Shown here in pieces: positions 29,762 to 37,569 of a DNA stretch of 37,676 nt; position 1 is the stretch's first letter; each line of letters opens with the position of its first letter. Origin of the DNA: Clostridiaceae bacterium (lineage in GTDB: Bacteria > Bacillota > Clostridia > Oscillospirales > Acutalibacteraceae); NCBI GenBank assembly GCA_021769555.1, contig JAETSR010000020.1:1-37676 (forward strand), written 5' to 3'. The translations under genes and the position numbers were made by a program. The notes under the pieces are model-generated. The model saw only the letters and a list, made by a program, of their open reading frames with translations. It ran no database searches and was not told the origin of the DNA.

Positions 29762-32383
29762 ATGAGCAAGGAGCTCGCAAAGGCCTATGAGCCCCGGGAG
29801 GTGGAGGGCAGGATATATGATTTCTGGCTTAAAAACAAATACTTCCACGCCGAGGCTGACCCCGATAAGAAGCCGTACACCATCATGATGCCTCCCCCCA
29901 ACGTCACCGACCAGCTCCACGTGGGCCACGCCATGACCATGACCACCCAGGACGTGCTTATCCGCTGGAAGCGTATGCAGGGCTTTTCGGCCCTCTGGCT
30001 CCCCGGCACGGACCACGCGGCCCTTGCCACCGAGGTAAAGATAGTTGAGGCCATGGCCAAGGAGGGTATCAAAAAGGAGGACCTGGGCCGGGAGAAGTTC
30101 ATGGAGCGGGCCTGGGCCTGGAATGAAAAGTACGGCGGCAGGATTACAGAGCAGTTAAAACTGCTGGGCAGCTCCGCGGACTGGGACAGGCAGAGGTTCA
30201 CCCTGGACGAGGGCTGCTCAAAGGCCGTGCGCCACGTGTTCGTGAAGCTCTACGAGAAGGGGCTCATATACCGGGGCGAGCGCATGACAAACTACTGCGC
30301 CCACTGCGGCACCGCCCTCTCGGACGCGGAGGTGGAGTTCGAGGAAAAGGAGGGCAGCTTCTGGCACCTGAAGTACCCCCTCTCAGACGGCTCCGGCTAT
30401 GTTCAGCTCGCGACGACGCGCCCCGAGACCATGCTTGGGGACACCGCCGTGGCCGTGCACCCGGAGGATGAGCGCTATAAGGATATTATCGGTAAGACGG
30501 TTATCCTGCCCCTTGTGAATAAGGAGATACCAGTAGTCGCCGACGAGTACGTGGAGATGGACTTCGGCACAGGCGTTGTAAAGATAACCCCCGCCCACGA
30601 CCCCAACGACTTCCTGGTGGGCCAGCGCCACGGCCTGCTGGTAATCACCATCATGGACGAGGCCGGGAACATCAACGAGAACGGCGGGAAGTACCGGGGG
30701 CTCAGTATGCTCGAGGCCAGAAAGCAGATTGTCAAGGACCTTGAGGATGGTGGTTACCTTATCAAAGTGGAGCCAATCAAGCACAACGTGGGCACATGCC
30801 ACCGCTGCCACACCCCGGTGGAGCCGAGAGTATCTACCCAGTGGTGGGTGAAGATGGAGTCTCTGGCAAAGCCCGCCATTGAGGCAGTGCGGAGTAAGAA
30901 GATTAAGATAATCCCCGAGCGCATGGAGAAGGTCTACTATAACTGGATGGAAAACATCAAGGACTGGTGTATCTCCCGGCAGATATGGTGGGGGCACCAG
31001 ATACCCGCCTGGTACTGTGACGGCTGCGGGGAGATATTCGTAAGCGAAGACGATTTGACCCTCTGCCCCAAATGCGGCAGGCCCCTCAGAAGGGACGAGG
31101 ACACCCTGGACACCTGGTTCAGCTCGGCGCTCTGGCCCTTCTCCACCCTGGGCTGGCCTGAGGACACCGAGGACCTTCGGTACTTTTATCCCACAAATAC
31201 CCTTGTAACCGCCTATGATATTATATTCTTCTGGGTCGCCAGAATGATATTCTCCGGCATAGAGCAGATGGGGGAGATACCCTTTGACACCGTGCTCTTC
31301 CACGGCCTTGTCAGGGACGCCCAGGGCCGCAAGATGTCGAAGTCCCTTGGAAACGGCGTGGACCCGGTGGAGGTCATCGACAAGTACGGCGCGGACGCCC
31401 TGCGCCTGACAATAATCACCGGCACCAGCCCCGGCAACGACACCCGGTACTCCGATGAGAAGGTTGCCGCCAGCAGGAATTTTGCCAACAAGATTTGGAA
31501 CGCCGCCCGGTTCATCCACATGAACATCGGCGGCCATGATGTGCCCCCGGCGCTCCCGGAGGAGCTGGCCCTTGAGGATAAGTGGATAGTCAGCAAGTTT
31601 AACAGAGTGGCAAGGGACATGACTGAGAACCTGGACAAGTTCGAGCTGGGCGTGGCCGTGCAGAAGGTCTACGACTTCATGTGGGGGGACTTCTGCGACT
31701 GGTATATCGAGCTCTCCAAGGGCCGCATGAACGGCGGGGACGAGGGGTCGGCCCAGAACGCGCGGCAGGTCCTCTGCTGGGTGTTGAGCAATACCCTCAA
31801 GCTCCTGCACCCCTTCATGCCCTTCATCACCGAGGAGATTTGGCAGAGCCTGCCCCATGAGGGTGAGGCCATCATGGTCTCGAAGTGGCCAGAGTTTGAC
31901 CCGGGCCTGGACTTCCCCGCCGAAGAAGCGGAGATGGAGAAGGTGATGGAGCTCATCACAGCAGTGCGCACCAGGCGCAGCGAGATGAACGTGCCCCCAA
32001 GCCGCCGGGCCCACCTCTATATCGAGACCAAAGACCCAGGGGCCTTTGACACAGAGAGGGAGTCCATCGCCCGCCTGGCCTACTGCTCCGGGGTGGAGAC
32101 AGGGGAGAGCTTTGAGCTGCCAGGGGCCGTTACCGTTGTGACCTCCGGCTGCCGGGCCTATCTCCCTATGGACGACCTTATCGACCGTGAGGCCGAGCGA
32201 AAGCGCCTTACAAAGGAGCTTGAATCCGCTAAAAAGCAGCTGGCTACAGTCGAGGGCAAGCTCACCAACGAGACGTTCATGAGCAAGGCCCCGCGGAACG
32301 TAATAGACGGCGTGCGCCAGAACGGGGAGAAGCTCAAAGAGAAGGTACAGCGCATAGAGGAGTCCCTGGACTCACTAAAATAA
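29762..32383 (+). CDS. valS: Valyl-tRNA synthetase
   Basis: An 873-residue class I synthetase that charges tRNA-Val. The HIGH motif is HVGH (residues 53-56) in PPPNVTDQLHVGHAM, where most relatives have a Gly-Lys pair before LHMGH. KMSKS lies at 524-528. The editing domain begins around LATTRPETMLGDTAVAVHP, and a zinc-ribbon-like CDGC...CPKC lies near 419-438. The C-terminal 80 residues form the charged coiled-coil arm (EAERKRLTKELESAKKQL). Length and domain order are normal. AAGGA precedes the ATG. metY follows after 16 nt and is probably cotranscribed. Confidence 0.97.
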   Translation: MSKELAKAYEPREVEGRIYDFWLKNKYFHAEADPDKKPYTIMMPPPNVTDQLHVGHAMTMTTQDVLIRWKRMQGFSALWLPGTDHAALATEVKIVEAMAKEGIKKEDLGREKFMERAWAWNEKYGGRITEQLKLLGSSADWDRQRFTLDEGCSKAVRHVFVKLYEKGLIYRGERMTNYCAHCGTALSDAEVEFEEKEGSFWHLKYPLSDGSGYVQLATTRPETMLGDTAVAVHPEDERYKDIIGKTVILPLVNKEIPVVADEYVEMDFGTGVVKITPAHDPNDFLVGQRHGLLVITIMDEAGNINENGGKYRGLSMLEARKQIVKDLEDGGYLIKVEPIKHNVGTCHRCHTPVEPRVSTQWWVKMESLAKPAIEAVRSKKIKIIPERMEKVYYNWMENIKDWCISRQIWWGHQIPAWYCDGCGEIFVSEDDLTLCPKCGRPLRRDEDTLDTWFSSALWPFSTLGWPEDTEDLRYFYPTNTLVTAYDIIFFWVARMIFSGIEQMGEIPFDTVLFHGLVRDAQGRKMSKSLGNGVDPVEVIDKYGADALRLTIITGTSPGNDTRYSDEKVAASRNFANKIWNAARFIHMNIGGHDVPPALPEELALEDKWIVSKFNRVARDMTENLDKFELGVAVQKVYDFMWGDFCDWYIELSKGRMNGGDEGSAQNARQVLCWVLSNTLKLLHPFMPFITEEIWQSLPHEGEAIMVSKWPEFDPGLDFPAEEAEMEKVMELITAVRTRRSEMNVPPSRRAHLYIETKDPGAFDTERESIARLAYCSGVETGESFELPGAVTVVTSGCRAYLPMDDLIDREAERKRLTKELESAKKQLATVEGKLTNETFMSKAPRNVIDGVRQNGEKLKEKVQRIEESLDSLK

Positions 32384-32399
32384 AAGGAGATATATCAAC

Positions 32400-33662
32400 A
32401 TGAGAGACGAGACAAAATGCCTGCACTCAGGCTATACCCCCAAAAACGGCGAGCCCCGGGTGCTGCCCATAGTCCAGAGCACCACCTATGTGTACGAATC
32501 CGCCGCTGAGGTAGCCGCCATATTCGACGACCCCACAAAGGGCCTCTGCTACTCCCGCTTCGGCAACCCCACGGTTATGGCGGTCGAGGCCAAGATAGCT
32601 GACCTTGAGGGGGGAGTGGGGGCCATGTGCACCACCTCCGGCCAGGCGGCCAGCCTCCTTGCCATACTCAATATCTGCAAGGCCGGGGACAGTATCGTGA
32701 GCCTGCCCACAATTTACGGCGGCACCATAAACCTATTCAGCTTCACCCTGAAGAAGCTGGGTATTGAGTGCATATATGTTGACGGTAATTTGAGCGACGG
32801 GGAGATTAAGGCAAGCTTCAAGGAGAACACCAAGCTCTTCTTCGGGGAGACTATAGCAAACCCCGCTTTGAAGGTCCTGGACATAGAGCGCTTTGCAAAT
32901 ATCGCCCACGAGATGGGCGTGCCCATGATAGTTGACAACACCTTCGCAACCCCGGTCCTGTGCAAGCCCTTTGACTTCGGAGCGGACATAATCATCCACT
33001 CCACCACCAAGTACATGGACGGCCACGCGGTGCAGGTGGGCGGCGTTATAGTGGACAGCGGGAAGTTTGACTGGACAAACGGCAAGTTCCCCGAGCTCAC
33101 CGAGCCCGACGAGTCCTACCACGGCATATCCTACACCAAGGCCTACGGCAGTATGGCCTATATTATCAAGGCCCGTATGCAGCTTATGCGCGACTTCGGG
33201 GTGTACCCGGCGGCCCATTCCGCCTTCCTTCTGAACTTAGGGCTGGAGACCCTCCCGGTGCGCATGAGGCAGTACTGCGAGAACGCCCAGGCCGTCGCGG
33301 AGTTCCTTGAGAGCTCTGATAAGGTGGAGAGCGTCATCTACCCCGGCCTCAAGTCCAGCCCGGACTATGAGCTTGCTAAAAAGTACCTTAAAGGCGCCAG
33401 CGGGGTCACATCCTTTATCATCAAGGGCGGCAGGGAGGCCGCGGCCAGGTTCATGGACGCAGTGCGCCTCGCCTCCAACGAGGTCCACGTGGCCGACATA
33501 CGCACCTGTGTGCTCCACCCCGCCAGCGAGACCCACCGCCAGCTCACCGACGAGCAGCTTAAAGCGGCGGGTATCGACGGGGGCATGATACGCCTGTCAG
33601 TGGGGCTTGAGAACATCGATGACATTTTGGAGGATATCAAGGGGGCCCTGGCGGCGGTCTGA
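32400..33662 (+). CDS. metY: O-acetylhomoserine sulfhydrylase (Cys/Met metabolism PLP enzyme)
   Basis: A 420-residue PLP enzyme of the cystathionine gamma-synthase/MetY family. The PLP lysine is K204 in IHSTTKYMDGH. Other conserved blocks are YSRFGNPTV, TSGQAASLLAIL, TIYGGTINLF and VADIRTCVLHPASETHRQL. Length and the latter block favour O-acetylhomoserine (thiol)-lyase, which makes homocysteine from O-acetylhomoserine and sulfide, over cystathionine gamma-synthase. AAGGAG lies 10 nt before the ATG. It is probably cotranscribed with valS. There is no terminator in the 5-bp gap to the convergent radical SAM gene. Confidence 0.9.
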   Translation: MRDETKCLHSGYTPKNGEPRVLPIVQSTTYVYESAAEVAAIFDDPTKGLCYSRFGNPTVMAVEAKIADLEGGVGAMCTTSGQAASLLAILNICKAGDSIVSLPTIYGGTINLFSFTLKKLGIECIYVDGNLSDGEIKASFKENTKLFFGETIANPALKVLDIERFANIAHEMGVPMIVDNTFATPVLCKPFDFGADIIIHSTTKYMDGHAVQVGGVIVDSGKFDWTNGKFPELTEPDESYHGISYTKAYGSMAYIIKARMQLMRDFGVYPAAHSAFLLNLGLETLPVRMRQYCENAQAVAEFLESSDKVESVIYPGLKSSPDYELAKKYLKGASGVTSFIIKGGREAAARFMDAVRLASNEVHVADIRTCVLHPASETHRQLTDEQLKAAGIDGGMIRLSVGLENIDDILEDIKGALAAV

Positions 33663-33667
33663 GGCGC

Positions 33668-34603
33668 TTAAAGGTGGGGCAGGCTTTTGCGGTAATCCCG
33701 GAGCTTTTCCTCACCGGCGGTTTTAATAATAGTATCTATCTCTCTTATAAGAGGCTCCTTGTCTTCGGGCAGGGAGCCTCTGAGCGTGAAGGGGTTGGAA
33801 GCGCCCAGGGCGGCGAACTCCGTGGGAATAGTAAGGCTCTCTATGAGCGCGCGCAGCTCAATGTATTTCTCCGTCTCGCCCGCCTCCCGCCAGCGGCCCA
33901 GGAGTATCTCCTTGTGAAGCTCTGAGCCGGGAAAGACAGTGAGCATATTCGCGCCGATGAGCTTTGGACGGAGCCGATTGCATACGGCGGCGGTAGACTT
34001 TGCGCCTTGCTCACACCGGCCCGCGCCTGATATGCCAGCCAGGTAGAAAAAGCTATAGCTGACGCCGGCTTTGTCCAGCCTGCCGCACTGCTCCAAAATA
34101 TCAGCGGAAGAGTACCCCTTGTTCATAAAGCCCAGGGCCTTGTCGTCGCCGGTCTCAATGCCGATGGTGAGGCCGTTATACCCGGCTTCAGCCAGCGAAA
34201 GGAGCTCGCCGTCAGATTTCAGGGAGACGTCCGTCACCCGGGCAAAGCAGCCGATGGTCCTGACAGAGGGGATATATTTTCCGATAAGCCCGGCTATGGC
34301 AAGCAGGCGGGATGTTTTTAGCACAAAGGGGTTGGCCCCGGTGAGAAAGACACGCTGAAAGCCCCTGGGCTTGGAGAGGCCCTGCAGGCGCGCGGCCATT
34401 GAAGCAAAAGGGTCGGTGTTCCACAGCTGGGCCTCCTGCAGGTCGCGCTCAATATCCTCAAGAGGGGACATCCTGAACTTAAAGGGCAGGCCATCGTATA
34501 GGGTGCAGAATTTGCACTTATGATGTGTGCAGCCCGCCGAGGCCTCCAGCAGAAGGGACTCCGATTCGTATGGGGGCCGCCATATAGTTCCTGTAAAATG
34601 CAT
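33668..34603 (-). CDS. Radical SAM protein (B12-independent, Elp3/COG1032-like)
   Basis: A 311-residue radical SAM enzyme. The cluster motif is C25-x4-C30-x2-C33 (CTHHKCKFC), the spaced variant found in a clostridial family of small radical SAM proteins. TIGIETGDDKALGFMNKGY is the typical 'GiEtGdd' strand that contacts SAM. The reaction is unknown. AAGGAGG lies 8 nt before the ATG. The gene is divergent from an HxlR regulator across a palindromic operator, so it is likely that regulator's target. Confidence 0.87.
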   Translation of the reverse strand: MHFTGTIWRPPYESESLLLEASAGCTHHKCKFCTLYDGLPFKFRMSPLEDIERDLQEAQLWNTDPFASMAARLQGLSKPRGFQRVFLTGANPFVLKTSRLLAIAGLIGKYIPSVRTIGCFARVTDVSLKSDGELLSLAEAGYNGLTIGIETGDDKALGFMNKGYSSADILEQCGRLDKAGVSYSFFYLAGISGAGRCEQGAKSTAAVCNRLRPKLIGANMLTVFPGSELHKEILLGRWREAGETEKYIELRALIESLTIPTEFAALGASNPFTLRGSLPEDKEPLIREIDTIIKTAGEEKLRDYRKSLPHL

Positions 34604-34628
34604 GATAAAAACCTCCTTCGTTTTCCCA

Positions 34629-34656
34629 ATTATAACTCTGCGCCGGGATAATTCAA
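34629..34656 (-). promoter_or_regulatory. Promoter of the radical SAM gene
   Basis: Minus-strand TTGAAT (34651-34656), 16-bp spacer, TATAAT (34629-34634). Confidence 0.65.
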
Positions 34657-34661
34657 GTACT

Positions 34662-34678
34662 GTACTTTTTTAAAGTAC
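34662..34678. promoter_or_regulatory. Palindromic operator for the HxlR-family regulator
   Basis: Perfect 17-bp palindrome GTACTTT-TTT-AAAGTAC lying exactly between the two divergent -35 boxes. HxlR/YodB-type regulators bind similar TACT...AGTA dyads. A broader imperfect symmetry (CCGGGATAATTCAAG versus CTTGATTATCCGGG) extends over both -35 regions, 34643-34691. Confidence 0.75.
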
Positions 34679-34679
34679 C

Positions 34680-34708
34680 TTGATTATCCGGGCATAAAGA
34701 GCTATAAT
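34680..34708 (+). promoter_or_regulatory. Promoter of the HxlR regulator gene
   Basis: TTGATT (34680-34685), 17-bp spacer, TATAAT (34703-34708), immediately beside the operator, which fits autoregulation. Confidence 0.7.
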
Positions 34709-34730
34709 TGGGTCGAGGGAGGTTTTGATT

Positions 34731-35057
34731 ATGAGAAAAACAGAGCTTGCCATAGAGCGCTGTAAAACCATGTCGGCATTGCAAAAAATCCTTGGGGGCA
34801 AGTGGAAGCTTGAGATACTTTACTACATCGCCTTTCACAATATCAACAGGTTCGGGGCCCTTCGGCGGCAGCTGGGGGAGATAACCGAGTCCTCGCTTAC
34901 AAAGCAGCTTCGGGAGCTGGAAGCCGACGGCTTTCTTGTCCGTCACGATTTCCACGAGGTGCCGCCCAGGGTCGAGTACACATTAACGGAGCTCGGCAGG
35001 AGCTTTATGGATGTGATAGCCTATATGAAAGCCTGGGGGGAGAAGAACCTGCCCTGA
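34731..35057 (+). CDS. HxlR-family winged-helix transcriptional regulator
   Basis: A 108-residue DNA-binding protein. The opening ERCKTMSALQKILGGKWKLEIL is the HxlR signature, including the N-terminal cysteine (C11) that serves as a thiol switch in several family members. The recognition region is FGALRRQLGEITESSLTKQLRELEADGFLVR, and the wing is PPRVEYTLTELG. GGGAGG precedes ATG 34731 by 8 nt; two codons of upstream open frame are not needed. It probably represses itself and the divergent radical SAM gene in response to an electrophile or redox signal; the signal is inferred from the family. Confidence 0.93.
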   Translation: MRKTELAIERCKTMSALQKILGGKWKLEILYYIAFHNINRFGALRRQLGEITESSLTKQLRELEADGFLVRHDFHEVPPRVEYTLTELGRSFMDVIAYMKAWGEKNLP

Positions 35058-35207
35058 GGAGAGAGGACAGCGCTAGGGGAGAATACGGCAGGAAAGCTCC
35101 GCGCCCAGGCGCGCCGCCTTTACTGAGAAAACTATAGCATTTTTCAGGGAGGCTGTCAATGATGGAGCGCGGGAAGGAAATTATTCCGGGCGAAGGCAAA
35201 ATTTTTC

Positions 35208-35236
35208 TTGACGAACAGGCGGGTTTATGCTATAAT
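35208..35236 (+). promoter_or_regulatory. Strong promoter of the second tRNA cluster
   Basis: TTGACG (35208-35213), 17-bp spacer, TATAAT (35231-35236), about 50 nt before tRNA-Gly. The 35058-35207 stretch ahead of it holds no supported gene. Confidence 0.88.
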
Positions 35237-35285
35237 ATCACGGTGGACAAGGGGAACGGTTCGCGCGGCTTGCCCATAGTTAGCT

Positions 35286-35359
35286 GCGGGTGTAGTTCAG
35301 TGGTAGAACTCCAGCCTTCCAAGCTGGTCGTGTGGGTTCGATTCCCATCACCCGCTCCA
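35286..35359 (+). tRNA. tRNA-Gly (anticodon TCC)
   Basis: Acceptor GCGGGTG pairs with CACCCGC. The anticodon stem CCAGC/GCTGG holds the loop CTTCCAA (TCC, Gly). D- and T-arms are regular and CCA is encoded. Confidence 0.96.
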
Positions 35360-35403
35360 AAGCCCGAAAGCGGGCTGAATATGTTCTTTGGCCAAGGGGA
35401 CAT

Positions 35404-35480
35404 GCGCCAATAGCTCAGCTGGATAGAGCAACTGCCTTCTAAGCAGTAGGCCAGGGGTTCGAGTCCCTTTTGGCGCGCCA
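35404..35480 (+). tRNA. tRNA-Arg (anticodon TCT)
   Basis: Acceptor GCGCCAA pairs with TTGGCGC. The anticodon stem ACTGC/GCAGT holds the loop CTTCTAA (TCT, Arg). CCA is encoded. It reads AGA/AGG codons, and AGG is frequent in the genes of this window. Confidence 0.96.
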
Positions 35481-35483
35481 TAT

Positions 35484-35561
35484 GGTGGACGTAGCTTAGC
35501 TGGTCAAAGCGCCAGATTGTGGCTCTGGAGACCGTGGGTTCGAATCCCACCGCCCACCCCA
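35484..35561 (+). tRNA. tRNA-His (anticodon GTG)
   Basis: The anticodon stem CCAGA/TCTGG holds the loop TTGTGGC (GTG, His). The extra 5' G (-1) at 35484 faces discriminator C73, the His identity element. The acceptor GTGGACG/CGCCCAC has an A-C mismatch at 5:68. CCA is encoded. Confidence 0.94.
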
Positions 35562-35572
35562 CATAAGAAAAA

Positions 35573-35603
35573 GAGTTCCTGAAATCTCTGATTTCAGGAA
35601 CTC
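35573..35603 (+). terminator. Stem-loop between tRNA-His and tRNA-Gln
   Basis: A perfect 14-bp stem, GAGTTCCTGAAATC/GATTTCAGGAACTC, with a TCT loop. There is no T tract after it on the plus strand, so it is a weak terminator or a processing signal rather than a full stop. Confidence 0.5.
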
Positions 35604-35610
35604 GGCATAT

Positions 35611-35686
35611 TGGGCTGTCGCCAAGCGGTAAGGCAACGGACTTTGACTCCGTCATCCCGTGGGTTCGAATCCCGCCAGCCCAGCCA
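35611..35686 (+). tRNA. tRNA-Gln (anticodon TTG)
   Basis: Acceptor TGGGCTG pairs with CAGCCCA. The anticodon stem ACGGA/TCCGT holds the loop CTTTGAC (TTG, Gln). CCA is encoded. It is the last tRNA before the mobile-element region. Confidence 0.95.
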
Positions 35687-35704
35687 TGTTTACACATCTT
35701 AACA

Positions 35705-35808
35705 GATGCCACCCCCGAAAAACCGCGCGGTTGCGCGGTTTTTCGACGTTCAGAGGGCTAAAAAACGACCGTCACGGCGTGACGTGTTTTTGGGGATGCC
35801 ACCCCTGA
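35705..35808 (+). repeat. Direct repeat pair flanking the tRNA-cluster terminator
   Basis: GATGCCACCCC occurs at 35705-35715 and 35795-35805, extended to 14 positions with one difference (GATGCCACCCCYGA), exactly 90 bp apart. Between them lie the terminator and a small CGTCAC/GTGACG hairpin. The copies may mark an attachment or duplication site at the edge of the mobile element. Confidence 0.5.
35718..35744 (+). terminator. Terminator of the tRNA cluster
   Basis: AAAAACCGCGC (35718-35728) pairs with GCGCGGTTTTT (35733-35743) around GGTT and ends in five T. Strong intrinsic terminator, about 30 nt after tRNA-Gln. Confidence 0.92.
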
Positions 35809-35877
35809 TTTTGGGAGCTGAACCCGCGTGGTTAGCAAAAAGCAAGCCGGAGCAAAAGAAAAGCAAAAAATTTTTTG

Positions 35878-35909
35878 AGAGGGATCAAAGAGAAATCTTT
35901 GGTCCCTCT
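35878..35909 (+). other. Leader stem-loop of the mobile-element genes
   Basis: AGAGGGATCAAAGA (35878-35891) pairs with TCTTTGGTCCCTCT (35896-35909) around GAAA, with one G-T pair. It sits 38 nt before the first element ORF, after an A6T6 tract. It could be an attenuator or a remnant terminator. The remaining 35745-35946 sequence shows no gene. Confidence 0.4.
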
Positions 35910-35946
35910 TCGCGTTTACAGAGGGAAAAACAAGGAGGGGTGTAAA

Positions 35947-36108
35947 GTGCCTAACTTTACAGAAAGTAAGACCGACCGTGCTTACGAGAGCTTAATGAGA
36001 CGCGTTCCCAACTTCAGCCGGGACCCACCCGAAGCTGAAACCATCCAGAAAGACTTAAACAACAGCCAGAAGCAGAAAGGAGAAACACTTCATGACAAAT
36101 CAGAATGA
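35947..36108 (+). CDS. Small hypothetical protein of the mobile element
   Basis: A 53-residue ORF starting at GTG with AAGGAGG 8 nt upstream. The protein is hydrophilic and charged (PNFTESKTDRAYESLMRR at the start, Lys/Gln-rich end) with no signal peptide or membrane helix. It overlaps the next ORF by 17 nt, and the next ORF's ribosome binding site lies inside it, which supports real translation. I do not recognise the family. Confidence 0.5.
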   Translation: MPNFTESKTDRAYESLMRRVPNFSRDPPEAETIQKDLNNSQKQKGETLHDKSE

Positions 36109-36734
36109 GCAGCCCATCCCCGGCTGCAAAGCCATGAGCAAGGACGGTTTCTGGAACCTGATCTCAGAGGTCAAAGCCGCCCAAGGCCAGGAAGATTACA
36201 TAGACATCCTCATTACCCGCCTCAAGGAGCTGGGACCTGACCATGCCCAGGACTTTTACGATATCGTCCAGGTTTACAAAGACTTGGCCAATAAATTCGG
36301 CCTCTGGAGCGCTGCAAGCCTCATTGGGTACATCTCTGAAGATGGCTTTACCAATTTCCGTGCCTGGCTCATTTCTCAGGGCAAGGAGGTGTACTTCGCA
36401 GCCCTCAAGGACCCGAACGCACTGGCGGACCTGGACCCCGGCGATGGATACTGGTTCGAGTTATTCACAGATGCGCCATACTGACGGAGCCACATACGAA
36501 AAGATGACAGAGGCGCTGAAAGCTGATATCGAGTACGGCGAGGGTATCAACTACCCCTACGAGTGGGAGGAGCTCGCGGATTACTTTCCCCGGTGGTACG
36601 AGCGCCATCTTCACGAAAGCGAGGACGTTTCCTATGTAGGCAGCTGGAACTACAAGAACCCGGCAGTAGCGGAGGCAAGGCAGGCCGGGCCGCCGCCGAA
36701 GCCGCAAAATAATATGGAGATGGGTGGGATGTAG
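36092..36734 (+). pseudogene. DUF4240-domain gene broken by a frameshift
   Basis: AAAGGAGA precedes the ATG at 36092. The first frame encodes 130 residues matching DUF4240 (MSKDGFWNLISEV, LWSAASLIGYISEDGFTNFRAWLISQGKEVYFAAL) and stops at 36484. The sequence continues in the +1 frame from about 36471 to a TAG at 36734 with material that looks like the normal C-terminal part of such proteins (MTEALKADIEY, EWEELADYFPRWYERHL). An independent start at ATG 36471 has no ribosome binding site. The simplest reading is one gene with a frameshift near 36470-36484; overlapping genes or a sequencing error are the alternatives. DUF4240 proteins have no known biochemical role and are common accessory genes of clostridial conjugative elements. 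Confidence 0.65.
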
Positions 36735-36735
36735 A

Positions 36736-37104
36736 ATGATTTTCCGCAATGATAACCACGGCGTGCTGTTCGAGAAGGAGATAAGGTATCACAAGGGCTG
36801 TAGTCGAAAGATGGCTGCGGCCCTTTATTTATTGACAGCCGATTCCCGGCTCTGGCGGCAGGCCGAGAATCACATCGGGACTAATGAAATCGACATCGCC
36901 GCCATAAAGCCCAGGCGGCTGGACGCTATGGCATATGTCTGCTACGCACTGGCCCGGGACATCATCACCGGGAGTAAGACGGTGGCGCTGACGGAGCTGG
37001 CCGACCCCAGCCTGCTCTCGCCCAAATATTTCATGGTGATACAGACGTCCATGCTCATCCGGGGGTATGGGCTGAATGCAGCGGATAGAGTGCTCTTTAC
37101 GTAA
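36736..37104 (+). CDS. DUF6075-like mobile-element protein
   Basis: A 122-residue soluble protein. The segment AAALYLLTADSRLWRQAENHI and the C-terminal helix-rich part resemble DUF6075-type proteins found in conjugative elements of Clostridia; the assignment is from memory of the pattern and tentative. ATG 36736 lies 1 nt after the previous stop; a GTG at 36724 in the same frame is an alternative. Function unknown. Confidence 0.6.
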   Translation: MIFRNDNHGVLFEKEIRYHKGCSRKMAAALYLLTADSRLWRQAENHIGTNEIDIAAIKPRRLDAMAYVCYALARDIITGSKTVALTELADPSLLSPKYFMVIQTSMLIRGYGLNAADRVLFT

Positions 37105-37118
37105 GGGAGGAAATCAGA

Positions 37119-37493
37119 ATGAACTTCGACCGGAATAGGGTTGGGATGATGAGACGGCAGTACCCGGTAGGAACGCGTATCCAGTTGGACAGCCTATGCA
37201 CCAATGAGCAAGATGATGCCTTCAATATTGCCCTGCGGGCAAATTGTGGCTTATGCGGGACTGTAATCGGCGTGGACGACCAGCCGAGCTTGCTCATGAA
37301 GTGGGACAACGGCAGATCGCTGAGCCTTCTGCCCTTTGAGGACAGTTTCACTGTGATCCATAAGGTACAGCGGGGTACGCTGTACGATGAGCAGGTCCAG
37401 GCTCTGTTAGAACTGCCGGACGTTCAGTGGACGTTCGGCATCGGATTGATCGAGGACGAGCTGGACCGGGACGAGGAACTGCTGAGAAATTAG
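37119..37493 (+). CDS. DUF4314-domain protein with in-frame amber stop
   Basis: A 124-residue protein. Residues about 10-80 form a DUF4314 domain, a small SH3-like beta-barrel: MRRQYPVGTRIQLDSL, GTVIGVDDQPSLLMKWDNG, SLLPFEDSFTVI. This domain is typical of Tn916/Tn1549-like elements. The ribosome binding site GGGAGG precedes the ATG. The frame is closed by TAG at 37491-37493, but it continues without a break as an acidic tail (QEGTEQAEEENEDFGMNMAM) to TAA at 37554-37556, just before the next gene's ribosome binding site. The amber codon may be a recent mutation or be read through. Confidence 0.75.
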   Translation: MNFDRNRVGMMRRQYPVGTRIQLDSLCTNEQDDAFNIALRANCGLCGTVIGVDDQPSLLMKWDNGRSLSLLPFEDSFTVIHKVQRGTLYDEQVQALLELPDVQWTFGIGLIEDELDRDEELLRN

Positions 37494-37569
37494 CAGGAGG
37501 GCACAGAGCAGGCCGAGGAAGAAAACGAGGACTTCGGCATGAACATGGCTATGTAAAGGAGGGCTTCAC

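Noticed and set aside
30383-32014. 543-codon open frame antisense to valS
   Set aside because: It is a shadow of the strongly biased codon use of valS; it has no ribosome binding site or recognisable domain.
35159-35413. 84-codon frame covering the tRNA promoter and tRNA-Gly
   Set aside because: It overlaps the promoter and a tRNA and has no recognisable domain.
35230-35712. 160-codon open frame across the second tRNA cluster (minus strand)
   Set aside because: It runs antisense through four tRNA genes; such products (GFEPT, GLEPLAYC strings) are well-known false genes over tRNAs.
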